DNA of 64,000 nt from Streptomyces cyaneofuscatus (GTDB taxonomy: Bacteria > Actinomycetota > Actinomycetes > Streptomycetales > Streptomycetaceae). The stretch covers positions 728,759 to 792,758 of the forward strand of contig NZ_JOEM01000001.1 of NCBI RefSeq assembly GCF_000718135.1. The letters are read 5' to 3'. Of this stretch, positions 16,083 through 24,232 are shown one piece after another (the stretch's first letter is position 1; each line of letters begins with the position of its first letter). Below the pieces are notes generated by a model. The model was not told the origin of the DNA. It made no database searches and saw only the letters and a list, made by a program, of their open reading frames with translations. Both the position numbers and the translations under genes were made by a program.

Positions 16083-16778
16083 TCAGCCGGCGGTCTCGCG
16101 TACGGCGTCCTCGATCAGATCGACCACGGCTTGCGGCTGGGAGGCCAGGGAGGCGTGGCTCGCGTCGAGCTCGACGGTCCGGCGGGGGTTCATCCGCTGG
16201 GCCATGCGGCGTTCGTTGTCGGGGTGGATCATGCGGTCCTGGGTGGAGACCTGGTACCAGGTGGGCTTGTTCCGCCAGGCCGGGGCGGTGACGTTGTCGC
16301 CGAAGGTGGAGCCGAGCGGCGCCTTCTGGGTGACGGCCATGACCAGGGCCTCGTCGGCGGACAGGTCCTGACAGAAGCTCTCGCGGAACTTGTCCTGCGC
16401 GATCCAGAGGTAGCCGTCGGAGTCGGGGGCGATGTTGTCGAAGGCGGCGGGCGGGTTCTCCTGGCTGATCTGGCCCGGGCTCTCGCCGGCGTCGGGGGCG
16501 AAGGCGGCGATGTAGACGAGGGCGGTGACGTCGGGCAGGTCGCCGGCCTCGGTGATGACGGCGCCGCCGTAGGAGTGGCCGACCAGGACGACGGGACCGT
16601 CGACCTGCTTGACCATCTTGCGGGTGCGCTCGGCGTCGTCGGCGAGCGAGGTCAGGGGGTTCTCGACGGCTCGGATCCGGTCGTATCCGCGCTTGTTCAG
16701 TTCGGTGATGACGTTCGCCCAGTGGGCGGCGCCACCCCAGAAACCATGGACGAGGACGATGGTGGGCTTGTCGGACAT
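16083..16778 (-). CDS. Alpha/beta hydrolase
   Basis: The 231-residue protein starts MSDKPTIVLVHGFWGGAAHW with the oxyanion-hole HG motif. It carries the nucleophile elbow GHSYGG and a late Asp and His (TQDRMIHPDN; SHASLASQPQ). It resembles the Streptomyces alpha/beta hydrolases of the EstA/salicylate-esterase-like group that act on small esters. No signal peptide, so it is cytoplasmic. GGAGGAAG lies 9 bases before the chosen ATG; an upstream in-frame start at 16805 is less likely. Next to a secreted lipase, which may be coincidental. Confidence 0.9.
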   Translation of the reverse strand: MSDKPTIVLVHGFWGGAAHWANVITELNKRGYDRIRAVENPLTSLADDAERTRKMVKQVDGPVVLVGHSYGGAVITEAGDLPDVTALVYIAAFAPDAGESPGQISQENPPAAFDNIAPDSDGYLWIAQDKFRESFCQDLSADEALVMAVTQKAPLGSTFGDNVTAPAWRNKPTWYQVSTQDRMIHPDNERRMAQRMNPRRTVELDASHASLASQPQAVVDLIEDAVRETAG

Positions 16779-16889
16779 GATGCTCTTCCTCCCGGGGACG
16801 GTCACTGGGAGGAAGTCTTGTGAGCTGCGGCCGGGACGGCACGGCGCGGAGGCCGAAAGAGTGCCGTGCCGTCCCGGTCGGTGACTCCG

Positions 16890-17765
16890 TCAGATGCCGA
16901 GGGTGGTGAAGAGGCGGCACCGGAAGGGCTTGGACCCTTCGGGGTCGAGACGGTTCAGGACGAGCTGGGCGACGTTCGGGTCGATCGCCAGGCCGAGATG
17001 GCCGGCGAAGTCCAGCCCGCACTTGTCCTGGAGCACGATGTTCGTCACGTTGGGCGCGGGGGCGAGCAGTCCGCTGGTGTACGGGGTGACCACCGTGTCG
17101 TAGCGGGTGACGATGGTGGTGTACGTCGGCCCGGGTACGGCGACGGGACCGTCGTTGAGCTTGGCGAGGAAGGCCGAGCCCGGCAGATAGTCCGTGCAGG
17201 CCCCGCAGCCCACACCGGTCAGCAGGCCCTGGAGCTTCAGCGCCTCGGCGAGAGTCGCGAGGCCGTTGAGGGTGGTGCCCTTGAAGTTGGAGCCGAAGCC
17301 GACGAAGTCGTCGACCTTCGCGGCGCCGCCGAGGTGCTTCATGTAGTAGGCGGGGACGGTGGTGCCCTCGGAGTGGCCGACGATGTCGACCTTCGACGCT
17401 CCTGTCGCGGCGCGCACGCGGTCGACGAACGTGCTCAGTTCGGCGGCGCTGTCGGCCATCGGCGCGAGCCCGCCGGCGAGGCCGCCGAGCAGGGTCTTGC
17501 CGTACGTCTGCGAGTAGACGCAGTAGCCGTTCGCGCGGAGCGTCGGCGCCAGCGTCAGGAAGTTGTCCCAGTGGTTGGCGCCCATGCCGTGGACGAGCAC
17601 CACGGGTTCGGGGTGTGCGGCGCTGGGGCGGCAGGACCAGTCGTTCCATCCCGACGACGGGGCCGTGCCGGCCGGAGCTGTCCCGGCCGAGGCCGTCGTC
17701 GTGAGGGTGGTCGAGGCGAGGACGGACAGCAGAAGGACCGTCAGGAACGTGCGGAGCTTTGCCAT
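16890..17765 (-). CDS. Secreted lipase/esterase (class 2 lipase-like)
   Basis: A signal peptide (MAKLRTFLTVLLLSVLASTT, cleavage near 28 after ASA) precedes a 260-residue alpha/beta hydrolase. It has VVLVHGMGANHWDNF, nucleophile S132 in IVGHSEGTT and a C-terminal GHLGLAID region holding the likely His. Several cysteines (CRPS, CGACTDY, DKCGLD, FRCRL) suggest disulfides in a secreted enzyme. Family members hydrolyse triacylglycerols or short esters outside the cell. Transcription likely starts in the 149-base gap facing the TetR gene, which contains dyad sequences. Confidence 0.9.
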   Translation of the reverse strand: MAKLRTFLTVLLLSVLASTTLTTTASAGTAPAGTAPSSGWNDWSCRPSAAHPEPVVLVHGMGANHWDNFLTLAPTLRANGYCVYSQTYGKTLLGGLAGGLAPMADSAAELSTFVDRVRAATGASKVDIVGHSEGTTVPAYYMKHLGGAAKVDDFVGFGSNFKGTTLNGLATLAEALKLQGLLTGVGCGACTDYLPGSAFLAKLNDGPVAVPGPTYTTIVTRYDTVVTPYTSGLLAPAPNVTNIVLQDKCGLDFAGHLGLAIDPNVAQLVLNRLDPEGSKPFRCRLFTTLGI

Positions 17766-17823
17766 GCGGGCGACTCCCTGTTGGCGGTGGGGTTACCCGG
17801 AAGTAGAGCACGGGGCATTGTTG

Positions 17824-17866
17824 GGAACAAGGCATCGTTTCCAAAAAAGATGCACGGTTCCGAACC
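17824..17866. promoter_or_regulatory. Candidate operator: clustered GGAAC/GTTCC half-sites
   Basis: Upstream of the lipase gene are GGAAC (17824), GTTTCC (17837) and the near-perfect dyad GGTTCCGAACC (17856-17866). A TetR gene ends 49 bases further on in the same direction. Binding of that TetR protein or another regulator here is an inference; the half-sites are short. Confidence 0.35.
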
Positions 17867-17914
17867 TTGTGCGGGGAGGGGATGCCGGGGCCTGGGAACG
17901 CTTGTGACGGGCCG

Positions 17915-18577
17915 TCAGGAAGCGGCGAGCCCCGCGCTGATGACGGTGTAGAAGCGGTCGAGTCCGGCCTGCAGGGCCGCGCGGTCGTCGGGCCGCGCGG
18001 TGTCGCCGTCCAGGAGCCAGTCGGCGATGATGTCGAAGAGACCGCCGATCAGTCCCATGGCCACCACATGCGCGTGCGGGGAGACCGGGAGGCCGAGGCG
18101 CTGCCAGACGGTCTCGACGAAGGACGCCGCCCACCGGCGGTTGGTCCGGCGGTGCACCTCTGCCAGCGGGGTGACGGCACGGCCCTCGCCGAACGTCACC
18201 CGCGCCACACGTACGTCGTCCACGAAGGCGTCCGCGAAGTGCCGGATCAGCCGCCGCGCCGCCTCGGTCGCGCCCTCGTCGTCGCCCAGCGCGTCCAGCG
18301 CGGCGGTCAGCCGGCCCGTCACGTCCACGACGATCCGGTCCAGCAGCGCCAGGTACAGGTTCTCCTTGCCGGTGAACACTTCGTAGAAGCTCTTCGTCCC
18401 GACGTATGCCTGCTTACAGATCTGCTCGATCGAGGTGTCCTGGTACCCCTGCGCGGAGAACAACTCCAGCGCCGCGTCCATCAGGTCCTCGCGGCGCCTC
18501 TCGCGCCGCTCCTCGGCGTCCAGACCTCGGATCCGCCGGCCTCCCGGGCCCTTGCCGTTCACCTCTGCGCCGACCAC
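17915..18577 (-). CDS. TetR-family transcriptional regulator
   Basis: The N-terminal HTH is at about residues 27-72, with LMDAALELFSAQGYQDTSIE and QICKQAYVGTKSFYEVFTGK; the C-terminal part is an all-helical ligand domain. The length of 220 residues is typical. The start is uncertain: GTG 18577 and GTG 18562 are both possible, and the first 20 residues are Arg/Gly rich. It lies upstream of the secreted lipase in the same direction, so control of the lipase is plausible. The ligand is unknown. Confidence 0.9.
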   Translation of the reverse strand: MVGAEVNGKGPGGRRIRGLDAEERRERRREDLMDAALELFSAQGYQDTSIEQICKQAYVGTKSFYEVFTGKENLYLALLDRIVVDVTGRLTAALDALGDDEGATEAARRLIRHFADAFVDDVRVARVTFGEGRAVTPLAEVHRRTNRRWAASFVETVWQRLGLPVSPHAHVVAMGLIGGLFDIIADWLLDGDTARPDDRAALQAGLDRFYTVISAGLAAS

Positions 18578-18648
18578 CAGCCCAAGATACAGGGGGCCTC
18601 CGACGCCACGATTTCCCGCCCGTTCCCAGGGGGTGGCCAGGACAGCTC

Positions 18649-19239
18649 CTAGTACCCCGGTGCCCCCAGCGCGCGCAGCACATGGGCCACGAGTGCGGCG
18701 ATCGTCTCCTCGTCGTGGACCGGTTTGCGCAGGAGGTGGCGGTAGTAGAGGGGGCCGTACAGCATCTCCACGGCCAGCGGGAGGTTCGCGCCGGGCGGGA
18801 TCTGGCCCTGGTCCTGGGCGCTGCGCAGCCGGGCCACCGCCTGCTCCACGCGCGGATCGACCAGCTGGTCCTTCAACGCCTGCGCGAGGACGTCGTCGCG
18901 GTGGAGCTCGGAGAGGATGCCCGCGTAGGCCGGGCCGAAGGGCGGCACGGTGAGCAGCTTCACCGCGCCCGCCAGGTGGGTGCGCAGGTCCGCGCCGATG
19001 TCACCGGTGTCCACGAACGGCGTGGCGTCCACCAGCGCGTCCGTGAACGCCTCCAGCAGCACCGCCCCTTTTGACGGCCACCAGCGGTAGATCGTCTTCT
19101 TGCTGACACCGGCACGGGCCGCGATGGCCTCCACCGTGACGTGCCCGTACCCCTTCTCCGTGCAGAGGTCGAGCGCGGCCTGCAGCGTCGCGCGGCGTGA
19201 TCTCTCGCTGCGGCGCAGGCTACTGGGCGGTGTGATCAT
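18649..19239 (-). CDS. TetR-family transcriptional regulator with TetR_C_33-like domain
   Basis: The HTH covers about residues 10-60, with TLQAALDLCTEKGYGHVTVE and AIAARAGVSKKTIYRWWPSK, the strongly conserved KKTIYRWW core. The C-terminal domain has the PLYYRHLL pattern seen in regulators of transporters and drug resistance. The ATG is preceded by no obvious ribosome site, so a leaderless message is possible. The 239-base region upstream includes TGACAGGTAGTCGTCA (19275-19290), a weak dyad with TGAC/GTCA ends that might be its operator. Confidence 0.9.
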   Translation of the reverse strand: MITPPSSLRRSERSRRATLQAALDLCTEKGYGHVTVEAIAARAGVSKKTIYRWWPSKGAVLLEAFTDALVDATPFVDTGDIGADLRTHLAGAVKLLTVPPFGPAYAGILSELHRDDVLAQALKDQLVDPRVEQAVARLRSAQDQGQIPPGANLPLAVEMLYGPLYYRHLLRKPVHDEETIAALVAHVLRALGAPGY

Positions 19240-19478
19240 TCGGTGAGCATAGGGGTGTTTCAGCCATTCCTTATTGACAGGTAGTCGTCATAGGCCGAAC
19301 AATACCCAAGCGGAAACGGAACGTACCGTGTCGTGTCGTTCCCACCCTCCGCACCGTTCGTGCCGTTCGTGCCGCGACGAGCCGATCGGGGGACGGCTCG
19401 CCCGGCCGACGGCATGGACGACCGCTCACCGATCCGATCCGGCCACGGTCCCACCACGGGACGACCGCGCTGCCCGGC

Positions 19479-20411
19479 TCAGGCCGTGATGTCCTTCGAG
19501 GTGAAACGGGCCCAGGCCGCCGAGCCGAACACCGCCGCGTACAGGCCTTGGAGTTGGAAGTTCTTGCTGAGCTCCTCCCAGTGGACCGGCTCGCGCAGGA
19601 CGTCCGCGAACGACATCCAGTAGTGCGGGAACAGGTAGGGGTGGATGCCGCTCAGCTGCGGGATGCTGTCCAGGATCTGCACCGTGATCAGCAGCCCGAC
19701 CGTCGCCGCCATCGCCCCGATCCCGCTGTCGGTCAGCGTCGAGACGAACAGGCCGAGCGCGGCGAACCCGACCAGGGAGGCCGCGACGACCGCCGCCGTC
19801 AGCGCGGCCCGCACCAGGCCCTCGCCGAAGCTGATCCGGGTGCCGGAGATCGTCGTGACCTCCCCCACGGGAAAGAGCAGCGCCCCGACCGCCAGGGCCG
19901 AGGCCGCCACCACGAAGGTCGCGACCAGGCAGAAGGTAAGGACCGAGGCGTATTTGGCCAGAAGTAGCCGGGTCCGGCCGGCCGGGGCGACCAACAGATA
20001 GCGCAGCGTCCCCCCGCTCGCCTCGCCCGCGATCGCGTCGCCCGCGACCACGCCGACGGCCATCGGGAGGAAGACCGGGAGCGTGGCCGCGAGGGCGGCG
20101 AAGACCAGGAAGAGCCCGTTGTTGGTGACCTGCGTCAGGAACGCCGGGCCTCCCCCTCCGTCCGGCCCGCCCCCGGACCCCGATCCGCCCCCGCCCGTCT
20201 CGATGCGGACCGCGATCCCGATGAGTACGGGGACGGCGGCGAGCACCGCGAGGAGCGCGTAGGTGCGGTGGCGGCGGAGGGTGGTGGTGATCTCGGAGCG
20301 GAGGATTCCGAGGGTCCATAGAGGGTTACGGGGGTTGCCAGGTTTACGGGGGCGGGGCCCGTTGTCTTCCGGAGCCGTGGTGGCCGTGAGTGCTGCCTCA
20401 GCCTGCGACAT
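19479..20411 (-). CDS. ABC transporter permease
   Basis: A roughly 40-residue N-terminal cytoplasmic segment precedes six hydrophobic stretches, and a Gly/Ser-rich extracellular loop follows TM1 near residue 75. The segment GDAIAGEASGGTLRYLLVAP is the hallmark of ABC-2 type permeases. It overlaps the upstream ATPase gene by 14 bases and forms an exporter with it. Substrate is unknown; this class covers antibiotics, lipids and polymers. Confidence 0.92.
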   Translation of the reverse strand: MSQAEAALTATTAPEDNGPRPRKPGNPRNPLWTLGILRSEITTTLRRHRTYALLAVLAAVPVLIGIAVRIETGGGGSGSGGGPDGGGGPAFLTQVTNNGLFLVFAALAATLPVFLPMAVGVVAGDAIAGEASGGTLRYLLVAPAGRTRLLLAKYASVLTFCLVATFVVAASALAVGALLFPVGEVTTISGTRISFGEGLVRAALTAAVVAASLVGFAALGLFVSTLTDSGIGAMAATVGLLITVQILDSIPQLSGIHPYLFPHYWMSFADVLREPVHWEELSKNFQLQGLYAAVFGSAAWARFTSKDITA

Positions 20412-21381
20412 CGAATCCCTCTCCCGTGAGTGCCACGAACGCGTCCTCCAGCGACCCGCCCTCGATCCCGAACGACCGCACCCGCACCCCGCCGCCCACC
20501 AGCGCCGCGTTGAGATCCGCGAGGTCCACCGTGGCGGGCGGGGGGTCGGCGGTCAGCCGGTCGCCGTCCACGCTCACGCCTCCGAGGCCGTGCTCCTTGA
20601 GGATGCGGGCGGCGTCGGCGGGATCGGGGGTCGTGACGGCGAGCCGGCCGCGGGCGCTCGCGGCGAGTTCGGCGACCGGGCCCTGGGCCAGCAGCCGGCC
20701 GCGGGCCATCACCGCCGCGTGCGTGCAGACCTGTTCGATCTCGTCCAGCAGGTGCGAGGAGAGGAACACCGTGGTCCCCTCGGCCGCCAGCTGCCGGACC
20801 AGGGAGCGGATCTCGCGCATGCCCTGCGGGTCGAGGCCGTTGGTCGGCTCGTCCAGGACGAGCAGGCGGCGGGGCCGGAGCAGGGCGGCGGCGAGCCCCA
20901 GGCGCTGTTTCATGCCGAGGGAGTACACCTTCGCCTTCTTGGCCGAGGCGGCGGCGAGGCCGACCCGGTCCAGGGCGTGGTCGATACGGGCCCGGCGGGT
21001 GCGCGGGTCGGCGGTGGGGTCGGCCCGGTCGTACCGGAGAAGGTTGTCGCGGCCGCTCAGGTAGCCGTACAGCGCGGGCCCCTCGATCAGCGCGCCGACC
21101 TCCGGGAGGACCGTACGGGCGGCCCGGGGCATGGGGCGGCCGAGGACCGTGGCCGTGCCGGAGGTGGGGTCGATGAGGCCCATGAGCATCCGGATGGTGG
21201 TGGTCTTGCCGGAGCCGTTGGGGCCGAGGAAGCCGAAGACGCTGCCGCCGGGGACGGTGAGGTCGAGGCCGTCGACGGCGAGCCGGCCGCCCCGGAAGCG
21301 CTTGGTGAGGCCGCGGGTCTCGATGACGGGGGCGGTGGTGGACCGGGCCGCGTCCGTCGGGGCCGTCGCTGTCTCCGTCAT
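20398..21381 (-). CDS. ABC transporter ATP-binding protein
   Basis: The 327-residue ATPase has Walker A in LGPNGSGKTTTIRMLMGLID, a signature region SLGMKQRLGLAAALL, and Walker B LLVLDEPTNGLDP with a following switch His in FLSSHLLDEIEQV. A C-terminal extension of about 100 residues resembles the regulatory tails of the DrrA/NodI-type exporters. The ATG at 21381 follows GAGAGGT. It is the first gene of the two-gene exporter operon and lies downstream of a LolA-like gene, from which a terminator separates it. Confidence 0.93.
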   Translation of the reverse strand: MTETATAPTDAARSTTAPVIETRGLTKRFRGGRLAVDGLDLTVPGGSVFGFLGPNGSGKTTTIRMLMGLIDPTSGTATVLGRPMPRAARTVLPEVGALIEGPALYGYLSGRDNLLRYDRADPTADPRTRRARIDHALDRVGLAAASAKKAKVYSLGMKQRLGLAAALLRPRRLLVLDEPTNGLDPQGMREIRSLVRQLAAEGTTVFLSSHLLDEIEQVCTHAAVMARGRLLAQGPVAELAASARGRLAVTTPDPADAARILKEHGLGGVSVDGDRLTADPPPATVDLADLNAALVGGGVRVRSFGIEGGSLEDAFVALTGEGFDVAG

Positions 21382-21416
21382 GCCGGTCGCACCTCTCAGC
21401 ACATGCGGGGGCCGGA

Positions 21417-21448
21417 CCGCCCCGCCGCGCGGGTGCGCGACGGGGCGG
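21417..21448 (-). terminator. Hairpin terminator after the LolA-like gene
   Basis: CCGCCCCG pairs with CGGGGCGG, and an inner CGCGC/GCGCG stem closes on a GGGT loop with one C-A mismatch between. It lies 25 bases past the stop of the minus-strand LolA-like gene, before the ABC ATPase gene. Confidence 0.6.
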
Positions 21449-21472
21449 GACGACCGGGTGAGTCCGTAAGCC

Positions 21473-22729
21473 CTACTTGGCGCCGTCGGCCGCCCGTACC
21501 AGCGCGTCCTTCGTCACCGCTCCGACATATACCTTGCCGTCGTCCGTCAGCAGCGCGTTGACGAGGCGGGTCTTGAAGACCGTGCCCGAGCCGAACTTCC
21601 CGGTGACCTTGTCGCCGAGCGCGTCCAGGAAGCCCTGGGCCTCGGCCGGGACGTCGCCCGAGCCCGCCGTGGGCAGGCCCTTGCCGCCGGGGATCTCGAT
21701 GGCGGCGATCGACGTCCAGCCCTCGCCGATGACGTTGACGCCCTCGGAGCTCTCCAGCCCCTCCAGGCCCGGGATCTGGCCGGAGAACTGCTCGGGGAGC
21801 GCCTTCTGCGCCTTGCCGTGCTCGTCCTTGCCGGTCTCCAGCTCGTCGGCCTCCGTCACCTTGGCGCCCTTGGGCGGGGTGAAGTCGAACGACGAGGCGG
21901 CGGGCTTCGCGAAGTCCACCTTGGTGAAGCCCGCGTCGACCACGGCCTTGCCACCGGCCGCCGCCGCCAGCGTGAACTTCAGCGGTACGCCGTTCTCCGC
22001 ATCCACCGCGATCCGGATCGAGCCGACCGTCGAGCCCTCCTGCTTCGGCTTGATGACCAGCTGGTACGCGTCTCGGCCCGCCACCTGCGCGGTGCCGTCC
22101 ACGGTGACCGACGTGGTGTCGCCGACCGCCGCGAGCGCCTGCTCGGCGAAGTCCTTCGGGGTGGCGGGGACGCCCTTGGGCGCCCTCGGAGCCTCCTTCT
22201 CGGCGCCCGCGCCCTCGGGCGCCTCGGCGTGGTAGACCTCGTCGGACGTCGAGTCGTACGCCCAGACCTCGCCCTTGTTGTGGACGACGCTGTACTCGGA
22301 GGCCTTGCCGAGGATGGAGAGCCGCTGCTTCTCCGGGCCGTCGACGGCCACCCGGAGCGTGTGCGTGCCGGACGTCAGCTCCATGAGCTTGTCCTGCGGT
22401 GCGGCGGCGCCGCCGTCCTTGCCCTCGCCGTCCGCGCCCGGCAGGAACGATCCGGCGAGGCCGTCGAGGGGCAGACCGAGGTCCGTGCTGATCTTGAACG
22501 TGCCGGAGAGCTGCTCCTCGTCGGAAGCGGCGATCTTCTCGATGAGTTCCTGTGCGCTGATCTTCGGCAGGTCCGGGTCGCCGGCGTTCGCCAGTGCCGG
22601 GACGAGCCCGATGGTCGCGGCCGCCACCCCCGCGACCGCGACGGGGACGATGTAGCGCGCCGCCTTCCGGCGGCCCACGACAGTGCCCGTGGCCTCGCCG
22701 ATGGTTTCCGCGCTGTCGTTCGGTGCCAT
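21473..22729 (-). CDS. LolA-like (outer-membrane lipoprotein-sorting fold) secreted protein
   Basis: The 418-residue protein has a short cytoplasmic N-terminus and one hydrophobic segment (ARYIVPVAVAGVAAATIGLV, about 24-43) acting as a signal or anchor. After it comes a large extracellular domain starting KISAQELIEKIAASDEEQLS. The repeated beta-rich pattern (LRVAVDGPEKQRLSILG; DAYQLVIKPKQEGSTVGSIR) fits the LolA/LppX/RseB-type fold found in Streptomyces membrane-linked proteins. Such proteins may bind lipids or act as partners of membrane sensors. ATG 22729 is supported by GGAGGTAGGG. The exporter genes follow downstream. Confidence 0.85.
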   Translation of the reverse strand: MAPNDSAETIGEATGTVVGRRKAARYIVPVAVAGVAAATIGLVPALANAGDPDLPKISAQELIEKIAASDEEQLSGTFKISTDLGLPLDGLAGSFLPGADGEGKDGGAAAPQDKLMELTSGTHTLRVAVDGPEKQRLSILGKASEYSVVHNKGEVWAYDSTSDEVYHAEAPEGAGAEKEAPRAPKGVPATPKDFAEQALAAVGDTTSVTVDGTAQVAGRDAYQLVIKPKQEGSTVGSIRIAVDAENGVPLKFTLAAAAGGKAVVDAGFTKVDFAKPAASSFDFTPPKGAKVTEADELETGKDEHGKAQKALPEQFSGQIPGLEGLESSEGVNVIGEGWTSIAAIEIPGGKGLPTAGSGDVPAEAQGFLDALGDKVTGKFGSGTVFKTRLVNALLTDDGKVYVGAVTKDALVRAADGAK

Positions 22730-22959
22730 GTGTGCCCTACCTCCGTGGTCGGCGGCTTCCGTCCGGTTGCTCGTCCACTCCCTGCCGCCATTCTCACCCG
22801 ATGTGGTCAGGAGTGGTTGGTATCCATCTGACCAAATCGGGCGGTCTGAAGCGTCAGCCCCCGGGATCAACCTGACTACTGCTCCGGTATGACAACCGGA
22901 CGGGGCGCATCAGCCATCCCGTAGGGTAGGGCCCCGGGTGGCCTACTGGGTGACGCGTC

Positions 22960-23054
22960 GTCAACCAGGGGAACGCGCCGCGCGTGAACCAGGGGACGCG
23001 CCGCGCGTGAACCAAGGGAGGGCACCGTGCGTGAACCAGGGGAAGGCACCGCGT
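22960..23054. repeat. Four imperfect 24-bp tandem repeats
   Basis: Units starting at 22960, 22984, 23007 and 23031 follow the consensus GTGAACCAGGGGAMGSSCCG plus GC. They occupy the 333-base gap between the 3' end of the polyprenyl synthase gene (23063) and the start of the LolA-like gene (22729). The gap otherwise holds the LolA-like promoter region and a 5-bp hairpin (CCGGT/ACCGG, 22884-22899). Spacing (23-24 bp) is too regular for chance, but the array is not CRISPR-like because there are no spacers. Confidence 0.85.
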
Positions 23055-23062
23055 GCGTGCTC

Positions 23063-24073
23063 TCAGCCCGCGCGGTGCACCACGGCGTCGCACAGCTCCT
23101 CCAGCGCGGACTTCGCGTACCCCTCGGGCAGCGGCGCCAGCGTGGCGCGCGCCTCCTGGGCGTACCGGACGGTGTCCTGGCGGGCCTGCTCCAGCGCCGG
23201 GTGGGCGCGCAGCCGGCGCAGCGCCTCGGCGAGGGTGTCGTCGTCGCCGAGGTCGCCGTCGATCAGCTCGACGAGCTCCAGGTCGTCGGGCTTGCCGTCC
23301 TCCGCGGCCTGGGCGCGCAGCCGCAGCACCGGGAGGGTGGGGATGCCTTCGCGCAGGTCGGTGCCGGGGGTCTTGCCGGACTCGTGGGAGTCCGAGGCGA
23401 TGTCCAGGACGTCGTCGGCGAGCTGGAAGGCGATGCCGAGCCGCTCCCCGTACTGCGTGAGGATGTCCACGGTCCGCTCGTCGGCGCCGGCCATCAGCGC
23501 GCCGAACCGGCCGGAGACGGCGACCAGCGAGCCGGTCTTGCCGCTGAGCACGTCCAGGTAGTGGTCGACCGGGTCGCGGCCGTCGCGCGGGCCCGCGGTC
23601 TCCAGGATCTGGCCGGTGACCAGCCGCTCGAACGCCTCGGCCTGGATGCGAACGGCCTCGGGGCCGAGGTCGGCCAGGATGTGGGAGGCGCGGGCGAACA
23701 GGAAGTCGCCGGTGAGGACGGCCACCGAGTTGCCCCAGCGGGTGTTGGCGCTCTCCACCCCGCGGCGTACGTCGGCCTCGTCCATCACGTCGTCGTGGTA
23801 CAGCGTGGCCAGGTGGGTCAGCTCGACGACGACGGCGGCGGGAACGACACCCGGCGCGTCGGGGTCACCGAACTGTGACGCGAGCATGACCAGCAAGGGG
23901 CGGAACCGCTTGCCCCCGGCCCGCACCAGGTGCTGGGCGGCCTCCGTGATGAAGGGCACATCACTCTTGGTGGCTTCGAGCAGCCCCGCTTCGACAGCGG
24001 CCAGGCCCGTCTGGACGTCGGCCTCAAGAGCCTGGTCCCGCACGTGCAGTCCGAACGGCCCGACGACGGTCAC
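23063..24073 (-). CDS. Long-chain polyprenyl diphosphate synthase
   Basis: The 336-residue enzyme has both Asp-rich motifs, DDVMD at 94-98 and DDVLD at 220-224, with the AGGKRFRPLL substrate-binding helix at 52-61 and the GKTGSL motif. It condenses isopentenyl diphosphate units into an all-trans chain. The small residues before the first Asp-rich motif (LATLYH) fit a long product such as the C45 side chain of menaquinone-9. With menG and nuo in the same window, a role in menaquinone synthesis is likely. GTG start at 24073, divergent from the POT transporter. Confidence 0.93.
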   Translation of the reverse strand: MTVVGPFGLHVRDQALEADVQTGLAAVEAGLLEATKSDVPFITEAAQHLVRAGGKRFRPLLVMLASQFGDPDAPGVVPAAVVVELTHLATLYHDDVMDEADVRRGVESANTRWGNSVAVLTGDFLFARASHILADLGPEAVRIQAEAFERLVTGQILETAGPRDGRDPVDHYLDVLSGKTGSLVAVSGRFGALMAGADERTVDILTQYGERLGIAFQLADDVLDIASDSHESGKTPGTDLREGIPTLPVLRLRAQAAEDGKPDDLELVELIDGDLGDDDTLAEALRRLRAHPALEQARQDTVRYAQEARATLAPLPEGYAKSALEELCDAVVHRAG

Positions 24074-24232
24074 GAGGGCATCTCCTGTCTGCTGACGATC
24101 ACACTCATTGTCGATGTGTCGCTGGATCCCAAATCGACTTCAGCGTATCCGGTCTCCTGTGGATCACCGTGGGCGGCTTCCCACCACCGCCGGTATGTTC
24201 GGGATCAGCTCATACGATCAGGAGTCTCCGCT

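Noticed and set aside
16083..17765. A biosynthetic gene cluster around the lipase and hydrolase
   Set aside because: No synthase, carrier protein or tailoring enzyme set is present; the hydrolases look like stand-alone enzymes.
22960..23054. CRISPR array
   Set aside because: The repeats are head-to-tail without spacers and no cas gene is present.
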